From positions 1-38,939 of the forward strand of contig JAHJSU010000297.1 of NCBI GenBank assembly GCA_018829985.1: a stretch of 38,939 bases of DNA, given 5' to 3'. The DNA comes from Elusimicrobiota bacterium. Lineage in GTDB: Bacteria > Elusimicrobiota > Elusimicrobia > Elusimicrobiales > UBA9959. The position numbers and the translations under genes were made by a program. The notes under the pieces are model-generated. The model was given only the letters and a program-made list of their open reading frames with translations. It was not told the DNA's origin and ran no database searches. Positions 16,268-24,331 of the stretch are shown here, in pieces (positions within the stretch are counted from its first letter, which is position 1; each line of letters starts with the position of its first letter).

Positions 16268-18415
16268 ATGAAGCTTACCACCCGTTTTTTTATTATATTG
16301 CTGATGATAGCGGTCATCCCGCTGCTCCTGTCGGTGGCATGGAACATTTACCAGTATAATTCCAGCGTTACCAGCTACTACGACCTTCATAAAGGCATCT
16401 CCAGCCTGACGGCGGCCAATATAGACGAATGGCTGGCCGGCACCAACAGGGACCTCGCTTTCCTCTACGAAGTGGAGCATCCGCTGGCGAAAAAAGTGGA
16501 CGATATAAAGATCATACATCAGGCGACGCGGATAAACTCGGAAATAATGTCGCTGAGCGTGCTGGCGCCGGATAATAAAGAGCTCTACTTTCTGCAGAGC
16601 GAGAAGGTTAAAGCCGACAGGCCCCTGGCCTCTTATCAGGACGCTCTGGTGAAACAGGTGCGCGAGTCCGGGATAATCGCGCCCGGCAAAGTCCTGTGCC
16701 TGAAATCCCGCGCATATTTCCCGCTGGCCTATCCCATGGTGGACGGCCGGGTGGTGGTCTTTCATTTTTCCCTTGACAAGCTTTTTTCCAAGCTCAACTC
16801 GCAGAAGATCGGCAGGACCGGGGAAGTCATCATCACCGACAGTCGCGGACAGCCCCTGCCGTGCCAGCGGGTGGACCGCCAGAAGTTCGACGCCGCGGCT
16901 TTGCGCCTTTTCTTCAGGAACGGCGGCCGCAACGGCACCATCAACGGCTTTATCGTGAATGGGGAATCGTACGCCGGCGCTTATTCAGCGGTGGAAAACA
17001 TTAAATGGGCCGCCCTTTCCATCCAGAGCGAGGACGAGCTTTTCGGCCAGCAGAAAAAATCCATTTATGTTTTCGCCTTATTCGCCGTGGGCACTTTCGC
17101 CACGACCATTGTGGTGGTGATGCTGATCTCAAACCGCATTATCCGGCCGATAAACAATATGGTCAACGGCGTCAAGAAATTCCTTAAAGACAAGCATCTC
17201 GACGAAGTCATCCCGGCGGAAGGCTGGCCGGAAATAAAGAGTCTTGTGGGCATCCTGAACCGGCTTATGCTTGAACTGCAGGCCTACCGCGCTTTCCAGC
17301 TGAACCAGATCGTGGAAGAGAAAAACAAGGCGCAGGCCCTTATAGACACGATAACCGACGGCGTTATACTCGTGGACGACAGGGGCGGGCTCATCTACTC
17401 CAACCAGACCGCGCTGAAGCTTCTGGGCATCGCCAGGATCTCCGCCGACGTCGTGCTGCCGCGTTCCATAAAGAACGAAGCGTTCTTTGCCCAATTCTCC
17501 GGCCTGCTGGCGTCCAAGGAAAAATTCGTAAAGGCCGAAATGGACGCCCCGGTTCCCGGCGCCAGCCCCCCGCTGGTGAACAGTTACCGGATCATCACCA
17601 ACCAGTTCCTGCTGGCCACCCTTAAGCGCCCGGGCCGCGTCATAATAATGCGCGATATAACCAACGAAAAAGAGCTTGAGAAGGCCAAAGAGGACTTTTT
17701 CCACATGATAACCCACGACATGCGGGCGCCGCTGGCGACCATACAGGGTTACGTGGAAATGCTGATGAGAAAAGTACCCGCTTCGCCTAATACCGACAAG
17801 TATTTCAAGAGCATGCTTTATTCCTCCAGAAGACTGCGCGGCATGATAGACGACATCCTTAATACCACCAAGCTTCAGCACGGCACCATGGCGCTGCAGA
17901 TAGACAAGATCTCGGCCAACGACCTTATAACCCGCATCAGGGATAACCATGAGCCGGTGGCCACCCCCAAGAACATAAAGATGGCGACGGCGCCGTCGGC
18001 CGAAAACCTCGAGTTTTACGGGGATGCCGCGCTTCTTGAAAGGATCATAACCAACCTGGTCGGAAATTCTTTGAAGTTCACCCCGAGCGGAGGCAGCATC
18101 ACGCTGGGAACCGCTCAGGACGCGGAGAAAGTGTTTTTCTGGGTCCAAGACACCGGCGTGGGCATTCCGGCCGATAAAAAGGACACGATCTTTGAAAAAT
18201 ATTCCCAGATGGAGGAGCATAAGAGCCAGGGCTTCGGGCTGGGCCTTGCTATGTGCAAGATGACCGTGGAGCTTCACCAGGGCGGGATCTGGGTGGAATC
18301 CGAAGTGGGCAAGGGCAGTAAATTCATATTTACCGTGTCAAAGAAGCTTTCCCCCCCGGATGAGGGCAAGCCCGGAGATGCCGGCGTCAAACGAGCCGGG
18401 GCCGAAAAGGCTTGA
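16268..18415 (+). CDS. Membrane sensor histidine kinase (dCache-like sensor, HAMP, PAS, HisKA, HATPase)
   Basis: two TMs; FFHMITHDMRAPLATIQGYVEML; NLVGNSLKFTP; DTGVGIP; GFGLGLAMCK. Confidence 0.93.
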   Translation: MKLTTRFFIILLMIAVIPLLLSVAWNIYQYNSSVTSYYDLHKGISSLTAANIDEWLAGTNRDLAFLYEVEHPLAKKVDDIKIIHQATRINSEIMSLSVLAPDNKELYFLQSEKVKADRPLASYQDALVKQVRESGIIAPGKVLCLKSRAYFPLAYPMVDGRVVVFHFSLDKLFSKLNSQKIGRTGEVIITDSRGQPLPCQRVDRQKFDAAALRLFFRNGGRNGTINGFIVNGESYAGAYSAVENIKWAALSIQSEDELFGQQKKSIYVFALFAVGTFATTIVVVMLISNRIIRPINNMVNGVKKFLKDKHLDEVIPAEGWPEIKSLVGILNRLMLELQAYRAFQLNQIVEEKNKAQALIDTITDGVILVDDRGGLIYSNQTALKLLGIARISADVVLPRSIKNEAFFAQFSGLLASKEKFVKAEMDAPVPGASPPLVNSYRIITNQFLLATLKRPGRVIIMRDITNEKELEKAKEDFFHMITHDMRAPLATIQGYVEMLMRKVPASPNTDKYFKSMLYSSRRLRGMIDDILNTTKLQHGTMALQIDKISANDLITRIRDNHEPVATPKNIKMATAPSAENLEFYGDAALLERIITNLVGNSLKFTPSGGSITLGTAQDAEKVFFWVQDTGVGIPADKKDTIFEKYSQMEEHKSQGFGLGLAMCKMTVELHQGGIWVESEVGKGSKFIFTVSKKLSPPDEGKPGDAGVKRAGAEKA

Positions 18416-18533
18416 TTTGGAAGCGTTTATTTTTGTTTATTGCTATAATTGTATAATTGAAGCTTCGCGCGAGTAATGGCCGTCTGAGGCACATCCGCCT
18501 AAGGCGGACACCTGCGCAAGTAATGGGAGGGGT

Positions 18534-18908
18534 TTGATGTCTAAGATGCTGATAATAGACGATAATGTTGAGTTTCAGACCATGATATCTTGTTATTTTA
18601 CGGACCTCGGTTACACGGTTGAGCTGGCCAACAACGGCCGGGAAGGCCTGACAAAGGCAAAAACCATAAAACCGGATATAATACTGCTGGACGTAATGAT
18701 GCCCGACACCGGCGGCATAGAGGTCCTGAGGGAACTCCAGACCGACGACGAGACCAGGATAATCCCGGTCATAGTGATCACCGGCACTTATTTTGACGGG
18801 AACATGAAAGAACTTTTCAGGCAGGAATCCAACTGCCGGGAATTTTTAAGCAAAACCGCCGACCTTTCCCTGATACAGGCTAAAGTAGCGCCCCTGCTGA
18901 AGAAGTAA
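18534..18908 (+). CDS. Response regulator receiver protein
   Basis: MLIIDDNVEFQTMI...DIILLDVMMPDTGG. Confidence 0.92.
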   Translation: MMSKMLIIDDNVEFQTMISCYFTDLGYTVELANNGREGLTKAKTIKPDIILLDVMMPDTGGIEVLRELQTDDETRIIPVIVITGTYFDGNMKELFRQESNCREFLSKTADLSLIQAKVAPLLKK

Positions 18909-18913
18909 ATTAT

Positions 18914-19058
18914 GATTCTCTCGTAAAAAGTCCTAAATGGCAGCCGTCCGCCTTAGGCGGACGAAAAACAGTAAGCCGTTCCCCGACGAGAACGTCCGCC
19001 TTAGGCGGACGGCTACAAAGGCGATTTTTGAGCAAAATTGACTTTTTACGGAAGAATC
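18914..19058. mobile_element. MITE-like element family A, 145 bp
   Basis: gattctctcgtaaaaagtc...gactttttacggaagaatc; flanked by aattat on both sides; two internal tccgccttaggcgga palindromes. Confidence 0.75.
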
Positions 19059-19064
19059 AATTAT

Positions 19065-19151
19065 GGAAGTCAGATGTCAGAAATCAGAAGTCAGATTTTT
19101 TCCCTCTTTTTCGCTTTCTGACCTCTGTCTTCTGACCTCTGACCTCTGATT
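19065..19151. repeat. Inverted short-word array (CAGAAGT) with loop ttttttccctctttttcgctt
   Basis: near-identical to 25787-25868. Confidence 0.78.
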
Positions 19152-19152
19152 T

Positions 19153-19521
19153 ATGCCTCATAAAATCCTCGTGGTTGACGACGAATCCGATTACCTTAAT
19201 ATCGCCGCCGCTATTTTAGGGTCCGAGGGCTATTCCGTGCTGAAGGCCGCCACCGGCGCCGAGGGGCTTCGCAAAGCCGTCGCGGATAAACCCGCGCTCA
19301 TAGTCCTGGACATAGGCCTGCCGGATATCAGCGGCCTGGACGTGAACCGCCGGCTTAAAAAAGACCCCTCCACGGCCGGGATACCGGTACTGCTTTTCAC
19401 CGTCAGGTCGGAACTTGACCTTGTGAAAAAAGCGCTCCAGGAGGGCGCGGCGGAATACATAATCAAGCCTTTTGATCCCGACCGGCTTATACAGACGGTC
19501 AAAAAACATCTTAAAAAATAA
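19153..19521 (+). CDS. Response regulator receiver protein
   Basis: ILVVDDESDYLNIAAAIL...LIVLDIGLPDISGLDV...YIIKPFDPDRL. Confidence 0.92.
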   Translation: MPHKILVVDDESDYLNIAAAILGSEGYSVLKAATGAEGLRKAVADKPALIVLDIGLPDISGLDVNRRLKKDPSTAGIPVLLFTVRSELDLVKKALQEGAAEYIIKPFDPDRLIQTVKKHLKK

Positions 19522-19531
19522 GTAACTACCC

Positions 19532-19632
19532 AGGTTCCAGGTTCACAGTTCAGCGGTTCAACGGTTGAAAACCAGGGAACACAAGAATAAAAAAAAATAA
19601 CCCTGAACCCTGAACCCTGAACCTGACAACCT
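19532..19632. repeat. Inverted GGTTCA short-word arrays
   Basis: ggttccaggttcacagttcagcggttcaacggtt ... aaccctgaaccctgaaccctgaacctg. Confidence 0.75.
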
Positions 19633-19654
19633 GAGCTGTTACAAAAATAAATAA

Positions 19655-20353
19655 ATGCCTCCGCGTAAAAAAACACAAGTTGCGGCGCTTTCCCTCCGGC
19701 CTGAGATAGGCCGGCTCATTGCCGCGGCCCTGCCGGACGCGGTCTTATATAAGACCGCGTCAAGTTTTATCGGGGCGGTCCTGCGGCGCGCGCCCGAGCT
19801 GGCGGTTATAGACATGGAGTGCCCTGAGATAAGCGGGGCGGACCTTATACTGGTCTTAAGGCGGAACCCGGGCGCAGCCGCTATGCTGATAGCCGCTGTT
19901 TCCGCCGCTCCAAGGACTTCCCGCGAGATCGCCTCCGGTTTTGAAACCGGCGCCGATGAATATTTTGTCCTGCCCAGGGACGCCGGGCTGATGGGGCCGC
20001 GGCTTCTCAATCTGCTCGCGAACCGCCAGGCGCGCTCCGGCGCCGGGCCGGAAGCCGAGGCGCCGCTTAAAATAGGGGCTTTGGGGATTTCCACCGTTTC
20101 ACGGACGGTCGTGCTGAAAGGGCGCGAGCTGCCTTTAACTTCGCTTGAGTTCGATATGCTGCTTTATTTCGCGGGCAATGCGGGCAGGGTTGTCGGGAGG
20201 GGCACTTTGATCCAGCAGGTCTGGAAGGCGGATCTCGGCGTGAACCTGCGGTCGGTGGACAAACGCATCGAGGTCCTGCGCAAAAAGCTCAAGGGCTCGG
20301 GCGTAACCATCTCCACCGTCTTCGGCATAGGCTACATCTTCAAACCAGAATAG
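19655..20353 (+). CDS. OmpR/PhoB-type winged-helix regulator with degenerate receiver domain
   Basis: C-term LPLTSLEFDMLLYFAGNAGRVVGRGTLIQQVWKADLGVNLRSVDKRIEVLRKKL; N-term receiver-like with LAVIDME but no acidic pair. Confidence 0.85.
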   Translation: MPPRKKTQVAALSLRPEIGRLIAAALPDAVLYKTASSFIGAVLRRAPELAVIDMECPEISGADLILVLRRNPGAAAMLIAAVSAAPRTSREIASGFETGADEYFVLPRDAGLMGPRLLNLLANRQARSGAGPEAEAPLKIGALGISTVSRTVVLKGRELPLTSLEFDMLLYFAGNAGRVVGRGTLIQQVWKADLGVNLRSVDKRIEVLRKKLKGSGVTISTVFGIGYIFKPE

Positions 20354-20355
20354 GG

Positions 20356-20490
20356 GTAACAGTTTAGTCAGACATCTTGTCCCCCCCGATATTTGTCGTC
20401 GGGGGTCCAAAACAATGGGTCCCCGATTACGGATTTCGGGGACGACAACACTATCCGCTGCCCTCTGCAAACACAAGGCTAAACTGTTAC
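20356..20490. mobile_element. MITE-like palindromic element, ~135 bp
   Basis: Perfect 12-bp terminal inverted repeat gtaacagtttag / ctaaactgttac enclosing two GC hairpins (cccccga..tcggggg; gtccccga..tcggggac). Confidence 0.5.
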
Positions 20491-20506
20491 TTATAGATAA
20501 CCAGTT

Positions 20507-20573
20507 AGTCCTGAAAAAACTAAGGACTAACTATAAATTAGTTGCGACTTTTTCAGGAGCAACTAACTAATTT
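20507..20573. repeat. Adjacent hairpins with a competing longer pairing
   Basis: agttagtcct...aggactaact; attagttgc...gcaactaactaat; tcctgaaaaa vs tttttcagga. Confidence 0.5.
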
Positions 20574-20666
20574 TGCCAGGCATTTTCCCGCCTGACAGCG
20601 GAAGCATTGCCGAAAAATTCCCGGACAGGCTCCGGCAAATCATTAATGAGCGGGCGCAGATCGGGT

Positions 20667-22694
20667 TTATTTCAGCGGGGGTTCGCCGTGTTCGTCGGAC
20701 AGGGGGAGCCTTAATTCGGCGAGCAGGCCCCGGTCTTTTTTATTGGCTGCCGCGAACTCGCCGCCGTGCAGGCGCGCTATGCGGTTCACCAGGGCCAGTC
20801 CCAGGCCGACCCGGTCTTTTTTAGAGGTGTTAAAGGGCGCAAAAAGCCGCTCCAGCACGCTTTGGGGCAGGCCGGGGCCGGTGTCGTCAAATTTTATGGA
20901 CGCGTATTTCCCGTCCCCGCTCAACCCAAAAACTACCTTCAGCGAGGAACCCGGGGGCAGGTTTTCATACGCGTTTTTGATCAGCTGGTATAAGGCCATT
21001 TTGATCTTTTCCGGGCTTATATTTGAGCGCGCCCGGGTCGCGCCGATGTAGGCGGCGAACCCCAGCTTCTTGCCGTTGAAAGCTTTTTCCCACGGGACAA
21101 GGGTGTCGCTGACGAGCTGTTTAAGATCGGCGTCCTCCTTCTCGAATTCCCCCTCCTCCATATAGGTCTGCCAGGCTTTCAGCAGGTTCACCTCGCCGTA
21201 CAGGTTTTTAAGGGTCGGGGACAGATGCTTCGCCTGGACGGCTGAAAGACGGACGTTGAAAAGTTTGAGATCGCCGGCTATTTTAGAAAAGCTTCTCACT
21301 ATTTTTCCGGTGAACTCGGCCTGCTCGGTCCGTATGAAGCCGGAGAGCGTGAGATTGTGTTTTTTCAGCTTGTCCGCTTCAACTTCAAGGGCGGGTATCT
21401 TGGCCAGCTCTTTTTTCAGGGTGTCCACGTATTTTTCGCGCTCTTCAAGTTTTTTCAGGATGGAGCCCGCGTACTCTTCGGCCCCGGCGATCCTGGCTTT
21501 CAGGGTCTGGGCCTCGTTCTCAAGGGCCTTTATTTTAACGAGCGAGCGCTTGTTTATTTCGCGCTCCTGCCTTACGTCCGCACTGCCTTCGCGGATAAGG
21601 GCATTCAGCTTTTCCGTTTCGGCCTTTTTGGTTTCAAGCGCTCCGGTCAGCTCATCGTTGTCCAGGCGGCTTTGTTTCAGGGTTCCTCTCAGATTCGCCA
21701 GGTTCGACTGCAGGTCAAAGACGGTTCTCACCGCGCCCGTAAAATTCTGTTTCTGTTCCCCGGTCTTTAAAGCGGCGTTCTGCAAAGACAGCGCAAGGTC
21801 GGCGATCCTGGCGTCTTTGCCGCTCATTTCTTTTTGGAGCTTTTCGCGCTCAAGCGCCATCGCCGAGAGCTTTTCTTCAAGGTCCGCGCGCGCGGCCGTC
21901 AGGGCGCCCAGGTCCTGTTCAAATTTCCGCTTCTCCCGGGCGGAGATCTCCAGCCTGCCGGCGGATTGGCCAAGCTCGGCGGACAGGGCCTGGACTTTGC
22001 GCTTCTGAAGTTCCAGTTCCGTCTCAAGACCGTCTTTTATTTTTTCCAGGCCGCGGTTTTTTTCGCCGGCGCTTTCGGCTTCGGCCTTTATTTTCGCCAG
22101 TTCGTCCGAGAGCCCGGCGTTTCGCGCGGCTTCGCTTCCAAGCCGGGCCAGCAGGTCTTCAAAGACCGCTGGTTCCCTGCCGGCCGCGGCGCTGTCGCGC
22201 AATAAGGCCGCGCTTATCTCCGGCAGGGCCTTAAGCCCGTTTATCTTGCCGGACAGTTCTCCTATAAGCTTTTCTTTTTCCGCCAGGCGCTCTCCCGCGC
22301 CTCTCAGCCTTTCGCTGAGCGTTTCCAGCCGGCTTTCCTTCAGGGCGTGCAGATTTTCGGTCTCGGCCATCAGGTTCCGGAAACTGTTCACCTCTTCCTG
22401 GAGTCTCCGGGCCTCGCGCGCCGAGGCCAGGGCTTCCTTAAGGGTCGCGGCGTCGCGGTCTAGTTTCCCTTTTAAAGAAGATATTTCCTCTTTTAAGGCC
22501 TGTTCCCTTTTGGCGCCTTCCCGGAGGCCGTTTTCAAGGTGGGCCAGCCTGCTTTTCAGGGCGTCGGCGTCGCGTTTATTTACGGCGTAAGCGTCGGTGA
22601 GCTTGATGGACTCCTCCTGCGCGGCCTTCATGGCCGTCCAGAGATAGTCTATCTCCGCGTAGATTTCCGGCGCTTTGCTATTTTCAACGTCCAT
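20667..22694 (-). CDS. Soluble long coiled-coil protein with C-terminal histidine-kinase-type ATPase domain
   Basis: ~400 aa heptad-rich coiled coil; C-term LIKNAYENLPPGSSLKVVF, FDDTGPGLP, VGLGLALVNRIARLHGG. Confidence 0.88.
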   Translation of the reverse strand: MDVENSKAPEIYAEIDYLWTAMKAAQEESIKLTDAYAVNKRDADALKSRLAHLENGLREGAKREQALKEEISSLKGKLDRDAATLKEALASAREARRLQEEVNSFRNLMAETENLHALKESRLETLSERLRGAGERLAEKEKLIGELSGKINGLKALPEISAALLRDSAAAGREPAVFEDLLARLGSEAARNAGLSDELAKIKAEAESAGEKNRGLEKIKDGLETELELQKRKVQALSAELGQSAGRLEISAREKRKFEQDLGALTAARADLEEKLSAMALEREKLQKEMSGKDARIADLALSLQNAALKTGEQKQNFTGAVRTVFDLQSNLANLRGTLKQSRLDNDELTGALETKKAETEKLNALIREGSADVRQEREINKRSLVKIKALENEAQTLKARIAGAEEYAGSILKKLEEREKYVDTLKKELAKIPALEVEADKLKKHNLTLSGFIRTEQAEFTGKIVRSFSKIAGDLKLFNVRLSAVQAKHLSPTLKNLYGEVNLLKAWQTYMEEGEFEKEDADLKQLVSDTLVPWEKAFNGKKLGFAAYIGATRARSNISPEKIKMALYQLIKNAYENLPPGSSLKVVFGLSGDGKYASIKFDDTGPGLPQSVLERLFAPFNTSKKDRVGLGLALVNRIARLHGGEFAAANKKDRGLLAELRLPLSDEHGEPPLK

Positions 22695-22701
22695 ATATAT
22701 A

Positions 22702-22730
22702 CTTGCGTCTAGCCCCTATTCCCTAGACGC
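22702..22730. repeat. Heptad-type palindrome overlapping the stop of the 22723-24162 gene
   Basis: gcgtctagcccctattccctagacgc (8-bp perfect arms). Confidence 0.65.
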
Positions 22731-24162
22731 TTTCCCTTTTGACTTCTATCTTGCCTTTACCGCTTAAATCAAGGGCGGCCGAGATTACCCTGGCCCGTGA
22801 ATTGATGACGACGTCTTTCTCCTGGACGGTCGTAAGCAGGTCTTTTACGATAAGCTTTATATCGTCGGGGAACAGTTTGAGCACGTTCGTGACGGAGGCT
22901 TCAGGCGCGCCCTGGAGCGCCGCCGCCCAGTCCTTGTAGGGCATGGATATGACGACGGGTCTCAGGTTCTTGTCGTCAAGTCTGCAGATATCGTCGAATG
23001 TAACCAGCGAGTCCCTGAGCTTCCCCGCGCCGGCCGCGTCGACGCGGGCCAGGTTGTCCATGATCTCGGACCGGTCCGCTTCGTCCACCAGGCTAAGGAG
23101 CCGGCCGAGTTTCTCCGCCCCCTTAAGCGATTTCTCAAGTTTTAAGCGCAAATTGTTTTCTATCTCCATGAGTTTTTCCGGTTCCACGGCTTTAAGCGCC
23201 ACCATTTTAGAGGTGACCATCTGCCTCTTTACGGGGTCAAAGGCAAGGAGTATCTTGGACGAAATGTGAGGCTTTTTATCGGCCATGTTGGCGATAACCA
23301 CCGCGGCGTCCTCGTCGGTTTCTTCACCCAGCAGTTCGGCCGTTTCCTTCGGCGGGAGCTTTTCTATAAAATCGAAGGCCGACTGGACCGTCAAAAGCCC
23401 CGCGCCCGCCGCCCCGGCTTCCACGTCTATTATCTCGGGGTATTCACCTTCCGGGCCTTCCCCGCCGGCCCCGGCTCCGCCGCCCATGCCGGGCCCGCCG
23501 GCCAGGGGCTGGCTTGCGAGGGCATTTACGCGCGCGTAATCAAAGAAATCCGACAGGAGTTTCCCTCCCAGAGCGTAGGCTGACAGCAGAACGATCAAAA
23601 TTACGACCGCGGCCAAACCGGCGATAAGGAGAACCCGGCGGCTGTCGGGAGCATCCAAAAGGTTTTTCCACCAGGGAAGCATATCGGCCCTGGCCATGAT
23701 CAGGCTGTCCCCCCTGGCAGCGTTCAGCCGGAGGATATCGGAGACCAGAAGTTTCACGGCGTTGGCCTGGGCGTCGGGCACGCTTCTGTCAAAGATGACG
23801 GATACGCTTATCTTCTTTATCCTGAATTCCGTGGTGTGCTGCGTTTCCGCTTTCTGCTGCTTTATGTATTCCCCGGTCTTTTCAAGGATGGAGACCTGGG
23901 CGTAGCCGGGGAGCGACAGCACGGCTTCCGGCGGGGTGCCGGATTCGGTCCTGCTCTTTAAAACCGATTCCCCCTCCACGTTTACGAATGCCCGGCTTTT
24001 CTCTTTGCCGACCAGCTGGGCAAGAAGGCGGGAAAGGTCTTCCTGCATGCGCGCCGAGATCTCCGCCTCTTCGGCGCCGGGCGCAGGCGGCATCTGCTGG
24101 GCGCGGGGCGCGCCCAGAAAAGCGGCCGTAACGATAAACGCCAATAAGTATCTTTTAACCAT
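22723..24162 (-). CDS. Truncated FliF C-terminal/TM region fused to FliG middle and C-terminal domains
   Basis: Signal peptide; EFRIKKISVSVIFDRS...LRLNAARGDSLIMA (FliF C-term like); TM VLLIAGLAAVVILIVLLSAYALG; then SLVTFDDICRLDDKNLRPVVISMPYKDWAAALQGAPEASVTNVLKLFPDDIKLIVKDLL (FliG_C-like). Confidence 0.8.
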   Translation of the reverse strand: MVKRYLLAFIVTAAFLGAPRAQQMPPAPGAEEAEISARMQEDLSRLLAQLVGKEKSRAFVNVEGESVLKSRTESGTPPEAVLSLPGYAQVSILEKTGEYIKQQKAETQHTTEFRIKKISVSVIFDRSVPDAQANAVKLLVSDILRLNAARGDSLIMARADMLPWWKNLLDAPDSRRVLLIAGLAAVVILIVLLSAYALGGKLLSDFFDYARVNALASQPLAGGPGMGGGAGAGGEGPEGEYPEIIDVEAGAAGAGLLTVQSAFDFIEKLPPKETAELLGEETDEDAAVVIANMADKKPHISSKILLAFDPVKRQMVTSKMVALKAVEPEKLMEIENNLRLKLEKSLKGAEKLGRLLSLVDEADRSEIMDNLARVDAAGAGKLRDSLVTFDDICRLDDKNLRPVVISMPYKDWAAALQGAPEASVTNVLKLFPDDIKLIVKDLLTTVQEKDVVINSRARVISAALDLSGKGKIEVKRESV

Positions 24163-24232
24163 AAATATTGCGGCTGTATATAATTTTAAACCATATAGAT
24201 TACAAAGTTATTACAGGAATGAGAATTATCCG

Positions 24233-24331
24233 GAAAGGCTCAAGGCTAAAGGATAAAGGCTAAAGGACGGAAAAATCTTTTATTTTTCTGTTTCTTTCCC
24301 TCATCCTTAAGCCTTCATCCTTTATCCTTCC
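24233..24331. repeat. Inverted short-word array (AAGGATAAAGGCTAA)
   Basis: aaggctcaaggctaaaggataaaggctaaagga ... tcatccttaagccttcatcctttatcctt; same words at 35848-35948. Confidence 0.75.

Noticed and set aside
17129-18277. 382-aa antisense ORF on the minus strand
   Set aside because: Lies entirely opposite the well-supported 16268-18415 histidine kinase; composition (His/Arg/Gly-rich, no family motifs) is typical of GC-rich antisense frames
18484-18512. Possible additional copy of the 48-bp repeat near ggccgtctgaggcac
   Set aside because: Only the short ggccgtctga start matches before the tccgcctaaggcgga palindrome; too short to call
21256-22008. 250-aa plus-strand ORF rich in Ser/Phe/Arg
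   Set aside because: Antisense of the coiled-coil kinase-like gene; low-complexity shadow frame
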